Origin: Gonocerus acuteangulatus | Lineage: Eukaryota > Arthropoda > Insecta > Hemiptera > Coreidae | Direction of reading: 5' to 3' | Assembly (NCBI GenBank): GCA_946811695.1 | Contig: OX328128.1 | Location: forward strand, 72,779,121-72,843,120 | Length of the DNA: 64,000 bases | In this document: positions 29,623 to 40,239 of the stretch, piece after piece | Position numbering within the stretch: the first letter of the stretch is position 1 | How the letters are laid out: the number at the start of each line of letters is the position of its first letter | Program-made: the position numbers and the translations under genes | The notes under the pieces: generated by a model | The model's database searches: none | What the model was told of the DNA's origin: nothing | What the model saw: only the letters and a program-made list of their open reading frames with translations

Positions 29623-30338
29623 TGTAAAGATTAATTATTATAAAAATGATTGCGCCTCGTTGGGTCGCCAATAACTGTTAAGATTAATCATTTTAATAAA
29701 AAGAATGAAAAAATTGAAATTACATTTATTATATGAATTTAACTTAATCTCAGGGATCAAAGTTCCGAGTGAATGAACGAAATAATATTGATTCTTAGAC
29801 AATTCCGAAATACAAAACAATATCAAACTACACACAAACAATAATAAAATAATCGATAACTACAAAAAAAACAATTTTTACCTCTGAATCAATCCGCTTC
29901 CAACAAAACCTCAATACACTCCGTATTCCTTGGAGGAGAGCTCTGCATTCGACCAACGCTGAGAATCAACAGACTACTGCTAGAGATCAACTCACGATCC
30001 TCAATCTAGGGCTGCTGGGGATCAACTCACAACAGAGTGACGCTTCGTTCGAGCGGGAAAGTTTGGCTTCTTTCTTTCCAACTTCCGCAGTTTGTTGGAT
30101 TATATATAAAGATAAAAATTATGTTTTTTGCAATACCAAATAATTAATTTATTGTTATCTGAATGTAAATTTAATATGGATATATTGTATACCAGTATTG
30201 TCCAAAAATATTATTAATTTTGATCGTATATAATACGATGTTATTTGTATATATGGTTTGTGATTTGCGCGGGCTTTTCAAAATATCGATGGTTATTTGA
30301 ATTTAAAAATATTTTCGTGAATGTAATATATCATTACA
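29623..30338 (-). repeat. 5' LTR of the non-autonomous element
   Basis: 716 bp, TGTAAAGATTA...ATATCATTACA, with TATATATAA box near 30100 and donor-like GAG|GTAAAA at 29876. The internal primer-site-like sequence is at 29655-29670. Confidence 0.9.
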
Positions 30339-30342
30339 GTAT

Positions 30343-30343
30343 A

Positions 30344-30398
<55 letters not shown>
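30343..30398. repeat. (TA)n microsatellite
   Basis: TA tract between the LTR element and the Helitron-like repeat. Confidence 0.95.
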
Positions 30399-30400
<2 letters not shown>

Positions 30401-31325
30401 TTGTCTGTTTGCGGTCTAGCACAGCGAATAATGGTCTGATTTTGATAAAATTTGGTACAAAAATCTTTCGTCTAATTTGAAAGGTCAAGTTCGTTAACCA
30501 GCAGAATCCGCCCACCGGAACATGGTTTTTGAAGCGAAATTTGCGCGAAAAAAATGGTTGCGCTTACTTCATATGCTTATTGGCCTAGGAAAACGAATGA
30601 AACCATTTTTAATAGCTTTAACCGTTTTCGAGAAAATTGGAAAAATAGTTGTTGAATAACGTTTTTGCTTTGGGTACTTAGAATCATGGGATTCAGTTGA
30701 AACATTTTCTGCATGTTCGAATTTCATCAAAACTAATATGTTGAAAATTTGGTTACGTTTGGAGTTAAGGTAGTGTTAAAATAAAATATTTTTTTACAGA
30801 CATGAAAAGATTTGGGAACTTTGTACACTTTCCTTAATATCTCGAAAACGGTTGAGAATTTTGGTAAACGGAAGGTTACCATTCGAAAGCTTATTAAATG
30901 TTCTACAAAAAAGGTCCTGAAGAAATTTTTGATTAGGCGATGTCAATCGGAGACCTGAGTGCTTAAACTTCGAAGTAATTGATTTCGTTTATTCGAACGG
31001 TTCTTTTTGTCTGTTTTTATTCCTTGATATTTTTTAATTGCTTATAGGTGGATAATGTATTTGACAATAAAACAGATTAAGTAAAATAAGAAAAAAAATT
31101 CATTGTTAGAAATATTGCTTTCAAAAAGAGAGATTTGAAGGCTTTCCAACTGCCTTTATGGGGGCCTTTTTGGGGTAGGCCGACCCATTCAGATAAGATC
31201 ATAAAACCTTTTCAAGAATGGTCGAACCAAAATAATAACTGTTTCTATTTTAATCTTTCCAAATTAGACTAGGGATAAGAACGGAACCGCGCTATGATGA
31301 CGCAGTTCCTGCAAGTCAGACTTTT
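30399..31325 (+). mobile_element. Helitron-like non-autonomous element, short copy
   Basis: Starts TTTGTCTGTTTGCGGTC and ends GACGCAGTTCCTGCAAGTCAGACTTTTT. Similar to 2898-4450 throughout but with one, not two, copies of the roughly 520-bp internal block. Confidence 0.6.
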
Positions 31326-32048
31326 TCATGTAGTAGACACCGTGCGATGGTATCATAAATGGGAACCACATCACCATCTGTCCCCAACTGGACTCCCAGA
31401 TTTCTACTACTGGACGTTATATTGGGACTCAACGCCAAATGACTTATCAACCAAGAGCGGATTCATTTCATTGGCTAATAAAATAATTAAAGTATATCAA
31501 CTTCATCTGGGTTGAGTGTCTTCGGTTGCTTGAATATTTCCGCAGCCTCCCTGAGTAGTCTTTTTTGTAGATTATATTCTATACCTAGGAACCTGGCTTG
31601 GTGAAAATCATATGTCCAAGACATTCATAACCATGTGTACAGCTGAAGTTTTTGTCCGTCTGAGATGGTAGTCAGTGCAGTATTGTCCTATCGTCTCGGC
31701 TACTTCCTTCTCAACCTGCCCTGGCAAATCTATTAAACAGAAACAAGATAAAGCCAGGAGGACAAGCTAGGAGGAACTAGTGAGAGAGGCTGTGGAAACA
31801 ATCAAGCAACCGGAGATATTCAACCATGATTTCAAGAAACATTAAAACAAAAATACTCCCCGGTGGACAAAACTTAAGCACAAAATTAGGGTATTGAACC
31901 ATGAAATATTTCCAGAATGAGAAGTCTTCTTTCTAAACAAAACTCACCTGATAGATATTGATGGGTTTTTTGGTCCTCTTCCTGAAGAATTAGAAACTGG
32001 TGTAGTAGAAGTTTTGATCGTACACATTTTAAGATGGTTGAAAGGAAA

Positions 32049-32052
<4 letters not shown>
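31326..32052. other. PEX13 intron 1 sequence, no recognisable gene
   Basis: Mixed-composition DNA with small ORFs that match no family I recognise. Possibly old repeat sequence. Confidence 0.35.

Positions 32053-32109
<57 letters not shown>
32053..32109. repeat. Poly(A) tract of about 57 bp
   Basis: Uninterrupted A-run. No obvious retroposon body or target duplication found next to it. Confidence 0.9.
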
Positions 32110-32111
<2 letters not shown>

Positions 32112-32879
32112 GTTTCTGCACTCAAAGCTGTGTTAGGCTCAAAGAGGGCTATGAGAACTGGAACTGCTTAAGAAAAAAGGGTGACGCATCACCCCCAGAC
32201 CTGCCAACACGACTGCCACAATTGTTCCATTTTTTATTTTATGTTAAGGACAATGAAAAAAATTCCACGCCATTCTGTGGTAATAACATTTCAAAACAGA
32301 GTAATCAACAAGAATTTACAGGTCCTCTTTTTTTTTAATGTGATGAAGAAAGTTTTTAAAATACTAAACAATAGTGAACACAATCGTCACTTCCAGTCCT
32401 ACCAACAAAACAATAATAATAATAATCCCTTTTATGGTTAATTCATTGATTTTATATTCAAGGTAATCAAAAAATCTGTTCACTCAGGAAGCACATTCTT
32501 CCGCAGGGTTGTAAGTTGATGGCATGTTGCTCAGGAATATGTTTAAACTAACCAAAACCAGTATGAATAAATTACAAAAAGTTCCCATAATACTCAATCC
32601 CATCAAAAACATAAAATCTAAAAAAATTCCAAGTTTTACAAAAATGTAGTGAGATATAATTTAAAACCAAGTCAGTTATTTTAGCTAGTTTCTATAGTAT
32701 CACCTATTCAACAACTTTGTTATCTAATCAATTACCTATAAAAATTTATAGTTCCCTTGCCCTAAAAAACAAATAAACAATCAAACAACACTTCTAGGGA
32801 CCGTATCGATATAAGACACCTTCAGAAAGTGTTGATCATTGGGGCTCGGTCAGGTGTCGAATAAAACTACATTTTATAA

Positions 32880-33062
32880 CTAAAATCTGTTATATTTGTA
32901 CCAACCTTATGGCTTGACATGCAAGCCTTCTTCAGAGTTATGGAGAAGAGGGGAACTGTTACATTTCTTGGAGCGTATATTTAATAGAGAAATGTAGGCA
33001 CCAAGAAACGGAACAGTTCTCCCTCTCTTCCATAGCCCCAAAGAAGGCTTGTATGTCAAATT
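32880..33062. repeat. Palindromic element, degenerate hammerhead-like ends
   Basis: Left arm 'gacatgcaagccttcttcag...gaggggaactgtt' is inverted at 33000-33060 ('gaacagttctccctc...aagaaggcttgtatgtc'). The arm holds CTGAAGAAGGCTTG..CAAGCC, but the GAAA element is ATAA, so the core is broken. Confidence 0.6.
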
Positions 33063-33195
33063 TTAGCGAGTTGGATTGATTAGACTTAGATATTTTCTTG
33101 AGCGAGCAGAAAAACCTAGCACGTAAGCCCATAATGCGACAGGTTACAATGGGTGACGAGGCCCTTAACACGTTAACTGCGGTGCATGCCCCTGG

Positions 33196-33237
<42 letters not shown>

Positions 33238-33238
<1 letters not shown>

Positions 33239-33577
33239 CAGTCCCGTAACAGGCCACAAGGGCCCAGAGGGGCAGATACTTTAGAGGTATCTGATTCTTG
33301 ACCATATGGCACACTAGGGAGATAGTGTGGTCAACACTATGCTCCGGCCGCCTGATTTTCCCCTTGGCTGCTTCGACTGCTAGAGTCATTAGCACCCAAG
33401 GTACCCATTATTAATTAAATTAATTAAAGGCTGGGTGAGCCTAGGGACGATCTGGGACCCCAAATCCATCCCTCGAACGGCAGCACTAGAAGAAAAAATC
33501 TTTAGTGAGCGCTCGGGTTTTGAACCTGGTCCTCCAGTTCATTAGTCGAGTGCTCTACCACTGAGCTAACCTCGCCC

Positions 33578-33579
<2 letters not shown>
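33238..33579 (-). mobile_element. tRNA-derived SINE with T-rich/TA tail, copy 1
   Basis: Reads leftward. Head GGGGGCGAGGTTAGCTCAGT (33579 on) with box A TTAGCTCAGTGGTAGAGC and box B GGTTCAAAACC. The body contains the hairpin GGTGCTAATGAC...GTCGAAGCAGCC (about 33357-33392) and 'cactatctccctagtgtg'. The 3' end is GGGACTGATTTTTATATAT. (TA)n lies on both sides, so the target duplication is in TA DNA. Confidence 0.85.

Positions 33580-33630
<51 letters not shown>
33580..33630. repeat. (TA)n microsatellite
   Basis: TA tract between the SINE head and the palindrome. Confidence 0.95.
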
Positions 33631-33631
<1 letters not shown>

Positions 33632-34008
33632 CACTTGTTCTTTTTTCTTTATTTGGCAGAGTGTCGATGAAGCAGAACACCATTTGTTTTTTTTCAACTA
33701 TTTTATTTCATCTATTTTGCCCGACATATTTCATGCCTTAGTTCGCACCTCTTCAGGGGCTTTTCTTATAGGGAAGTCCTCTCGTCATGTGTATTGGCTT
33801 GAGTCAGGCGTAATACTGCCTGGTATTACGCCTGACTCAAGCCAATACACATGACGAGAGGACTTCCCGATAAGGAAAGCCCCTGAAGAGGTGCGAATTA
33901 AGGCACGAAACATGTCGGGCAAAATAGATGAAATAAAATAGTTGAACAAAAACAAATGGTGTTCTGCTTCATCGACCCTCTGCCAAGTAAAGAAAAAAGA
34001 AAAAGTGG
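33631..34008. repeat. Palindrome with hammerhead-like motifs in both arms
   Basis: Arms of about 188 bp meet near 33820 ('aatactgcctggtatt'). In the right arm (33879-33920, plus strand) GCCC is followed by CTGAAGAG, the stem GTGC/GCAC, GAAAC, ATGTC and GGGC. GCCC/GGGC would form stem I and cleavage would fall after GTC. The left arm has the same on the minus strand (33719-33760) but with GAAAT. Confidence 0.75.
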
Positions 34009-34239
34009 AAAATATATATTGGGTCATATTCAGAAGAATTAATATATATAAGGCAGCTGGCAGCTGGTGTGATTAAAAACAGCAAGAAGTTTTGTAAAAC
34101 AAAAAACATGTCCTTTGCCTCACTCTACTAAAAAAACCTACCAAACAGGAACAAGTGCAATGAATCCAGACAACACAGGAACCTTTTTAATGTCAAGGAC
34201 TAGCTGTAAACCGAACCAGTTTTTTGGGCTAAATCATAA

Positions 34240-34243
<4 letters not shown>

Positions 34244-34314
<71 letters not shown>
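34244..34314. repeat. (TA)n microsatellite
   Basis: About 70 bp of TA repeats. Confidence 0.95.
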
Positions 34315-34317
<3 letters not shown>

Positions 34318-35786
34318 ATTAAAACAAATTACAATATCAATTATGTGTTATGTAATGGCTCGAGTAGGGAAACAAATAAACTCATTACAATAAAGTGTAG
34401 CATAAGAAATAAATTAAATTAAAATATATATATGCAGATGTTTACTCAGTGAAATCAATAAAGATATTTAATAAATTCTATATCAGAACACATTTTCCTG
34501 TAAAAACTCATATTTTTGAATTTTTAAAACAGTAATCAGCAAGCTATCCTAAAAAAAAAAATACAAAGATATGCTCCAAGTTTCCACAACATTAACACCA
34601 TTCATTTCGTCCATGTTTTAAAAACGAATAGTAAAAAAAAACATGGGTTTTAGTGATGTGATTTTGTGTCAAGAATAAATAAATAAATGAACACTAAAAA
34701 ACATAACATTTAATAAAAGTATTCCACTAAGCTGAACATTTTAGTAAGATTGGTAAATATAAGACATTATAACCATCTCAAGAGGTTTCTGTTGTTCATA
34801 GAGGGATATAAATCTGTCAAAAACCAACAAATAAATAAAGCTGACAAGATTAGGAAATTTTAGGCAATTTATTTTAAATCTTGAATTATATAAATATGAT
34901 ATTGAAAAATGTCTGACATAAGAATTCACAATTGATTACATCTCTTTAAGAATAAATTATTTAGTTCATCAATTAACCTTTTGTTATATTTCATCGAGTA
35001 GTTTTACGAAAGAAGATCTCATCAGAAAAGATAAGGAGGTAAAGTGACAGCTTTGAGTATTAAAGAGATAAAACTGATTAAAATGTATTTGTAAAAAACA
35101 TAAAGTCATGCAAAACCCACTGTTATCAGATAACATGAAGTCCAGTTAAAAGTACAATAATCTAATATTAAAGAATTTTTTTTTTGTTATTCACCTATTA
35201 ATGCATTTTAGGAATTTTCACAAAATATTATCTGTGTATTTAACAAACTTGGTAATTTCATTGAACTTCTTGCACTCTTCAGAACAAAAATGCAATATCA
35301 AGATATTTCTGAATGAAAGATTTCATTTAAATTGTTGTTAAAAAAAAAGGTTAATCCTTATATTGTTATCAATATATAATCCCACAAACAAACAAATAAT
35401 CTCATTGTGAGTCTCAAATTCAGAATGTTGATCATAAGAAATGAAGAATTAACACAAATTTATAATTTCAACAAATCAGGATTAAAACTTACAAGAACAT
35501 TAAGATGAAACAAACAAGAACATAAATAACAAGTACCGGAAAAGGGAGTGCACAAAATAATCTAGGCATTTATAGACAATAATTAGCAGAACATGTACGA
35601 AAGTAAGCCATTTTTTTAAAATTCTAATATGATACATTCAGCAAACTTTAAAAAAACAAAAAAAAACTTAAGATGTTTCGCTAGCCAGAACAATACTATG
35701 AAATGACAGCACAAAACAACGATAACCATTAAAAATACCATATATGAGACAATTTCAAATAAAAATAAACGTAATCAATTACTTAC
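34315..35786. other. PEX13 intron 1, mostly non-repetitive
   Basis: AT-rich sequence without recognisable repeats or coding potential. Confidence 0.5.
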
Positions 35787-35842
35787 AACGATGTGTCCTG
35801 ATTATTGGACATATTTTCCCAGGGTTTAATCGGCGCTGTCAT
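35787..35842 (-). CDS. PEX13: PEX13 exon 1 (start codon exon)
   Basis: The minus strand encodes MTAPIKPWENMSNNQDTS and two bases of the next codon, then donor GTAAGT. PEX13 proteins begin with a short proline-rich stretch ending in KPWE, which this shows. The phase-2 end (TT|) joins exactly to C at the start of exon 2, keeping the frame into the Gly/Tyr-rich region. The start is the first ATG and is preceded by ACA. The 5' UTR continues to the right for an unknown distance. Confidence 0.85.
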
Positions 35843-37862
35843 TGTTGAACACTTCAAAATTATATATTATGTACAAAAAGTTACTAAAATTAATAGTTGT
35901 ATGAATAAAAAATAAGATATTATGTACAAAATAAACACTTATAACAATATATACTTTAAAATTTGGATAAATAAAAATATCAACGATAATTAACTACATG
36001 ACGAAGAGGCTAGGGAGTACTGACTGGCATTATAGTGATAACATAGGTAGAAACAGTGTTGCCTTCTATTAAGTATTATCTACAAAAACAAATTGTCAAT
36101 TAATCCATAATACTTTCCTAATGATAATTTTTTTTAAATATTTAATTTTTTTAAACTTTATTCCTATTTTATAACAGCAAAAATTTGAAAAACATTTTAA
36201 ATTAAATGGGCAAATTAAGAAGAGGGGGGGGGGGGAGTTTAATGTGCGTTGAGGCACGTAATTAGAAATGTTCAAGATGACTTGTTGAGTTTTTTCACGG
36301 TTTGCATTATTATTTTTACTTTACTCTGAATACCTCTACTTTTTATTTTATCCCTTGTTTAAATCGAGGTCGAAAGCTTTGAGCTACAAATGGTGTGGAA
36401 TCAACATTTTCTGAACAGTATCTTCAATGTTATCTATGCCATTGTTTTGACCGATTTATTTATTTAAAAATAGATAACTATAGTTCAATAAGGATTAAGG
36501 AGGTAATATTATTCTAATTATATTCAGAGTAAGTGAATATATTTCTATTCTTCATCCTACTATTGCAAAAATAAATGGCCAAATTGCATCCACAGTTCAC
36601 TCCGACAGACTTTGCCTTTGAACAACTGGGAGCATTAGTAGTTTGGTAAATTGTTTAGCTCTGAAGAAGCACTTAAAATTATTTAAATCATCTGGAGGTT
36701 GTTTTAATAATAATGTTTATTGGTAGATTAGATTGGTTTCCTGTTTTGGAGGGCAATAAACAGACAAGGTTATTATGCCCTTCTGGGTAATATGTTTATT
36801 GGTCTTCTGTCTGGACAAATAATCATTTCTTGTAACATTTCAAATACTTTGCTTTAAATAACAATAAATTACAAGCAGAATGCAGCCTTATTTTACAGAG
36901 AAGATTTACGTTTAGAGGAATAATTTATTGGTTAATTCTTCAGTGTCAAACGCGGATATTGTAGGGTTTGAAATTAACTATTTGTAGTAGACAGGCTTAA
37001 CGAATTTTACCATGGATTTATTTTACTATATTTTTAGCAGAAATGTGACAAATGAATAGAAATAAAATAAGAAATCTTCTAATATTCACACAAAAATAAA
37101 TACAAATTATAATAGTACTATTAAGAGCTTCCTTTACATATAACATTAAGTTGAAGCACTTGTTTTAATTAATAAATTGGTGTTGTTAATTAGATTTTAT
37201 TGACTTCCCACCTCGAATATATATGATTAGAGGCATTTGGGTCATTTTATAATATTGATAAGAAATAAATATTTAAATGTATCATGCTAAAGTGAAAATG
37301 TAAATATTTTATTAGATTCTGACTGAAGTTGTTAGTACTGTTGGTGGCCACTAAGTGCGCTGCATTTAATTTCTTATTACATTTTTGGGTTTTCGTTACA
37401 GTTTTGCGCAAATAAGAATTACTTTTATTTATTTTACTCTGGTTGAAAATGTCCCTTAAGTTTTATCTAGTTTTTTTTAGTTAATTCATTTTTTCTAATC
37501 GATAGCCGGCTTTGATAAGAGTTGTTCTACTTTGGTCAGCTGCTATCGATTTTCGCTCTGGCTGTTAGTGAGAGACAGTTGTCTGTGTCGGCTTGAAGTA
37601 GGCTTGTGTCGTTAGTCCACTTGGAGTCTTTCTTGTTATTGATCTCTGGTTTTTCCGTTTTAGGATTAATTTTGTTTCAGGCATTCGCCATATCTGTAGA
37701 CATTTTTCCATTAGCTTAGATAACAATGCGGAATGCTTACTCTGAGAACATTTTAAGTTATTCGATGGCTGTACCGTTAGCTGACCCTTGGGTGCATAGT
37801 GTTTGAGTTTTTTTTCGTTCGTAAGATTTTTTTCCCGGTATGATATTTGTCGCTGAGGAATT
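35843..37862. promoter_or_regulatory. Divergent intergenic region between PEX13 and the spectraplakin-like gene
   Basis: About 2 kb without recognised transposons. A GC-richer part at 37500-37860 contains DRE-like ATCGATAG (37498-37505) and TATCGAT (37544-37550). It also has 'gttttaggattaattttgtttcag' near 37677, which could be a splice acceptor inside the 5' UTR of the plus-strand gene. The PEX13 start site must lie in the left part. Promoter positions are inferred. Confidence 0.45.
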
Positions 37863-37965
37863 ATGGATTTCGAGGCAGACATCACACTCAAGGAATGGGC
37901 CAAAGACAAACCACTTAGCATTTTGCAGCTTGATCCGGCCGATAGAGCAGTTCTTAGGATAGCAG
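37863..37965 (+). CDS. shot: 5' coding exon, spectraplakin-like N-terminus
   Basis: ATG at 37863, then MDFEADITLKEWAKDKPLSI and LQLDPADRAVLRIA, then G|GTGAGT, a strong donor. The exon ends in phase 1 (G|). The residues LDPADRAVLRIA followed by a codon starting with G fit the start of insect spectraplakin (short stop) isoforms, in which a D-E-R... actin-binding segment follows. No second exon is seen in the remaining 26 kb, consistent with the very long first introns of such genes. The identification rests on memory of a short peptide. The alternative is another gene with the same gene structure. Confidence 0.55.
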
Positions 37966-39839
37966 GTGAGTTTCTGACAATATTTCTGATTTTAAACACC
38001 CCTATGTTCGGAAATACATTTTGACACCCCTACCGGCATATTTTAACACTTCTTATCATATATTTCTGTCAATAAGTCATGTGACAACTTGAGAAAAAAT
38101 CTCATTGCAGTATATCATTTGGCAGGTTATCAAAATGTACCAAAACTTGTTTGTTGTGAAATAATGTATATTTAAAATAATTACTCAATGCATTGACTGA
38201 TGATTTGCCAAAATAGATTACTAGTTTTCCTAGTGAGTCATCAAAATGAATGCATCATGCATAATTTAATTATTAATGCTCAAACAAATAATAATAAACA
38301 TTTTAATTGTTTAGTCCATTATTTTAATGGCTGACACTTCACAAATTTACTTGTTTTTTGTTTGTAGAAAAGAACGCTTAAATTAAAGAAACCTTTTTTT
38401 TTAACTATTATTATTAATTCATTTATGGTATTTTTTTGTTTTATTTTGTTATTAATTTTTAAACATGTTAAACGAGTACACTGTTTTCTGTGTGTTTACC
38501 TCAAGATCGCACATAGCATATTTTAAAATAATTTTATTGATACAGTGATGTTATTGATTTTTCTAAACAGCTTTGAATAATATTTTACTGCATGTGGTTT
38601 TATTTGAAATTAATTATACTGTAAGAAAACTTGTTTCAACTTTCTAAAGATGTAGGCATAATGATTATGCTCTGGCCATTTAATCAGTTGTTTGAGACAC
38701 AATTCTAAAGTAAAATATTTCTGTCACTTTTAAATTCCAGGTCTAAATAAAAGACATCACAGTTAAGAACAAAAATTTTGATCTGCTTTAATTTAGAATA
38801 ATTCTAACATTGGATTTATTGTAAACAATTTAATTCAATTTTGGCACAGTTAATTTAATTTTTTGAATTTTGGAAACTGTATTTAAATAATTTGGAATAA
38901 TGTTATTATTTTTAGAGTTTCGCTAATTAATATTACTCATTTATTTTGTGAAAATATTAAAATAAAGTTTAATTTTTTTTATTTTTTTTTAATCATTAGC
39001 CAGTGAGTTAGTTTAAGAACACAATGCTCATAGGGAAAGGTCAGTAATGTAATTTTACTGATAGATGAGTTTGTGTTGGTATATAAAATTTTGAAATTTT
39101 ATAGACAATTTTTAGTAAACAAATTTATAGTGGTATTCAAATTTCCCCTCAAAAATAACAAATAACTACAGTATAATTATTATGCGTTAATAAAATATTG
39201 AAAAATCAGCATATATTTCTGCTAGTCTATAGTTGTGTGATAAGAATAATGATAACAGGACTGTAGTGTGTATGTGTAGGCTTTAAATGTGAACATTCAT
39301 GTGTCAATGAACTTGAGAAGGTCTGGGAGGAATGTGGTTCTCTCCCTCATGAGGTTCCTGTCTCTCAGAGACTCCTCACTAAGTCACAAATATTTGAATA
39401 TTTTGTAGAGGTTTATAAGTGGAAAAATTTATTTAGTTTTCCTATTGGTTAAGTTGAAAAATTATATGCCAGATATCCAGTCTTGTTACGCGTTTTTTTT
39501 TTTCTCTCCGCCTAATAACCCTAAGGGTGAATTGAATTGAATACATGATCTATTTCCTTATTTGGCATATTACATGCATAATTATGTGTTTTTATACTCA
39601 AATTATTTTATGATTTGCAATACAATTTAAAAATATAATAAATAAGAGAAATTAAAAAAAAAAACAAAAAAAAAAAAAAAAAAAACAAATGCAATGGGAA
39701 CTCAATTTAAACAATACTGTAATCAATTAATTTTTTCTTGACCTCCAGGGATTTGCAAGAGCAAATATATTGCATTAAATTCACTAATATTCAAATAAAA
39801 ACATTAAATTCTAATTTTATTTTGAGAAGTTTGATGTTG
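37966..39839. other. Intron of the plus-strand gene, mostly non-repetitive
   Basis: AT-rich sequence with no exon or recognisable repeat. Confidence 0.5.
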
Positions 39840-39852
39840 TCGAGTTTTATTA

Positions 39853-40164
39853 AAAAAAAACTAGATGCTATAGAGGTATCTGATTCATGACCATACAGCA
39901 CACTAGGGAAATAGTGTGGTCAGTACTATGCTCCAGCCACCTGATTTTCCCCTTGGCTGCTTCGACTGCTAGAGTTATTAGCACCCAAGGTACCCATTGA
40001 TAAATTTATTAAAGGGTGTGTTGGCCTAGGGACGGTCAGGGAGTCCGAATTTAACCCATGAATGTAGACACAAAGAAAAAAATCTTTAGTGTTATCTTGG
40101 GATTTGAACTCAGGTCCACCAACTTATTAGTCCACTGCTCTACCACTGAGCTAACCTCGCCCCA
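39853..40164 (-). mobile_element. tRNA-derived SINE with T tail, copy 2
   Basis: Reads leftward from head GGGGCGAGGTTAGCTCAGTG to a tail CTAGTTTTTTTTT. Flanked by the 13-bp duplication TCGAGTTTTATTA (39840-39852 and 40165-40177). This proves retroposition and fixes both ends. Shares box A, box B and the internal hairpin with the other copies. Confidence 0.9.
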
Positions 40165-40239
40165 TCGAGTTTTATTAGGAGAGTTAATTAAGCTACATTT
40201 TTTTTCAAATATAGAAAAGAGTTATATTTGCCATATATA

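Larger units (their letters stand above)
27195..30338 (-). mobile_element. Non-autonomous LTR element related to the gypsy-type element
   Basis: 3144 bp, bounded by GTAT target duplications (27191-27194 and 30339-30342). The LTRs are 718 and 716 bp, with the same primer site and 3' tail as the autonomous family. The internal region is only 1710 bp. Its ends match the gag start and the last bases of pol, while about 1 kb between is unrelated to either. No pol. It must use enzymes from elsewhere, most simply the autonomous element. LTRs differ at a few positions (e.g. AGATGATT vs ATGATT), so it is older than the duplicated element. Confidence 0.9.

Noticed and set aside
33509..33579. tRNA gene on the minus strand
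   Set aside because: Box A and box B are present but the acceptor stem does not close and the sequence recurs as the head of a dispersed SINE with target duplications.
37565..37999. 144-residue ORF on the minus strand
   Set aside because: It lies opposite the spliced plus-strand exon, has no recognisable domain, and is best explained as a shadow.
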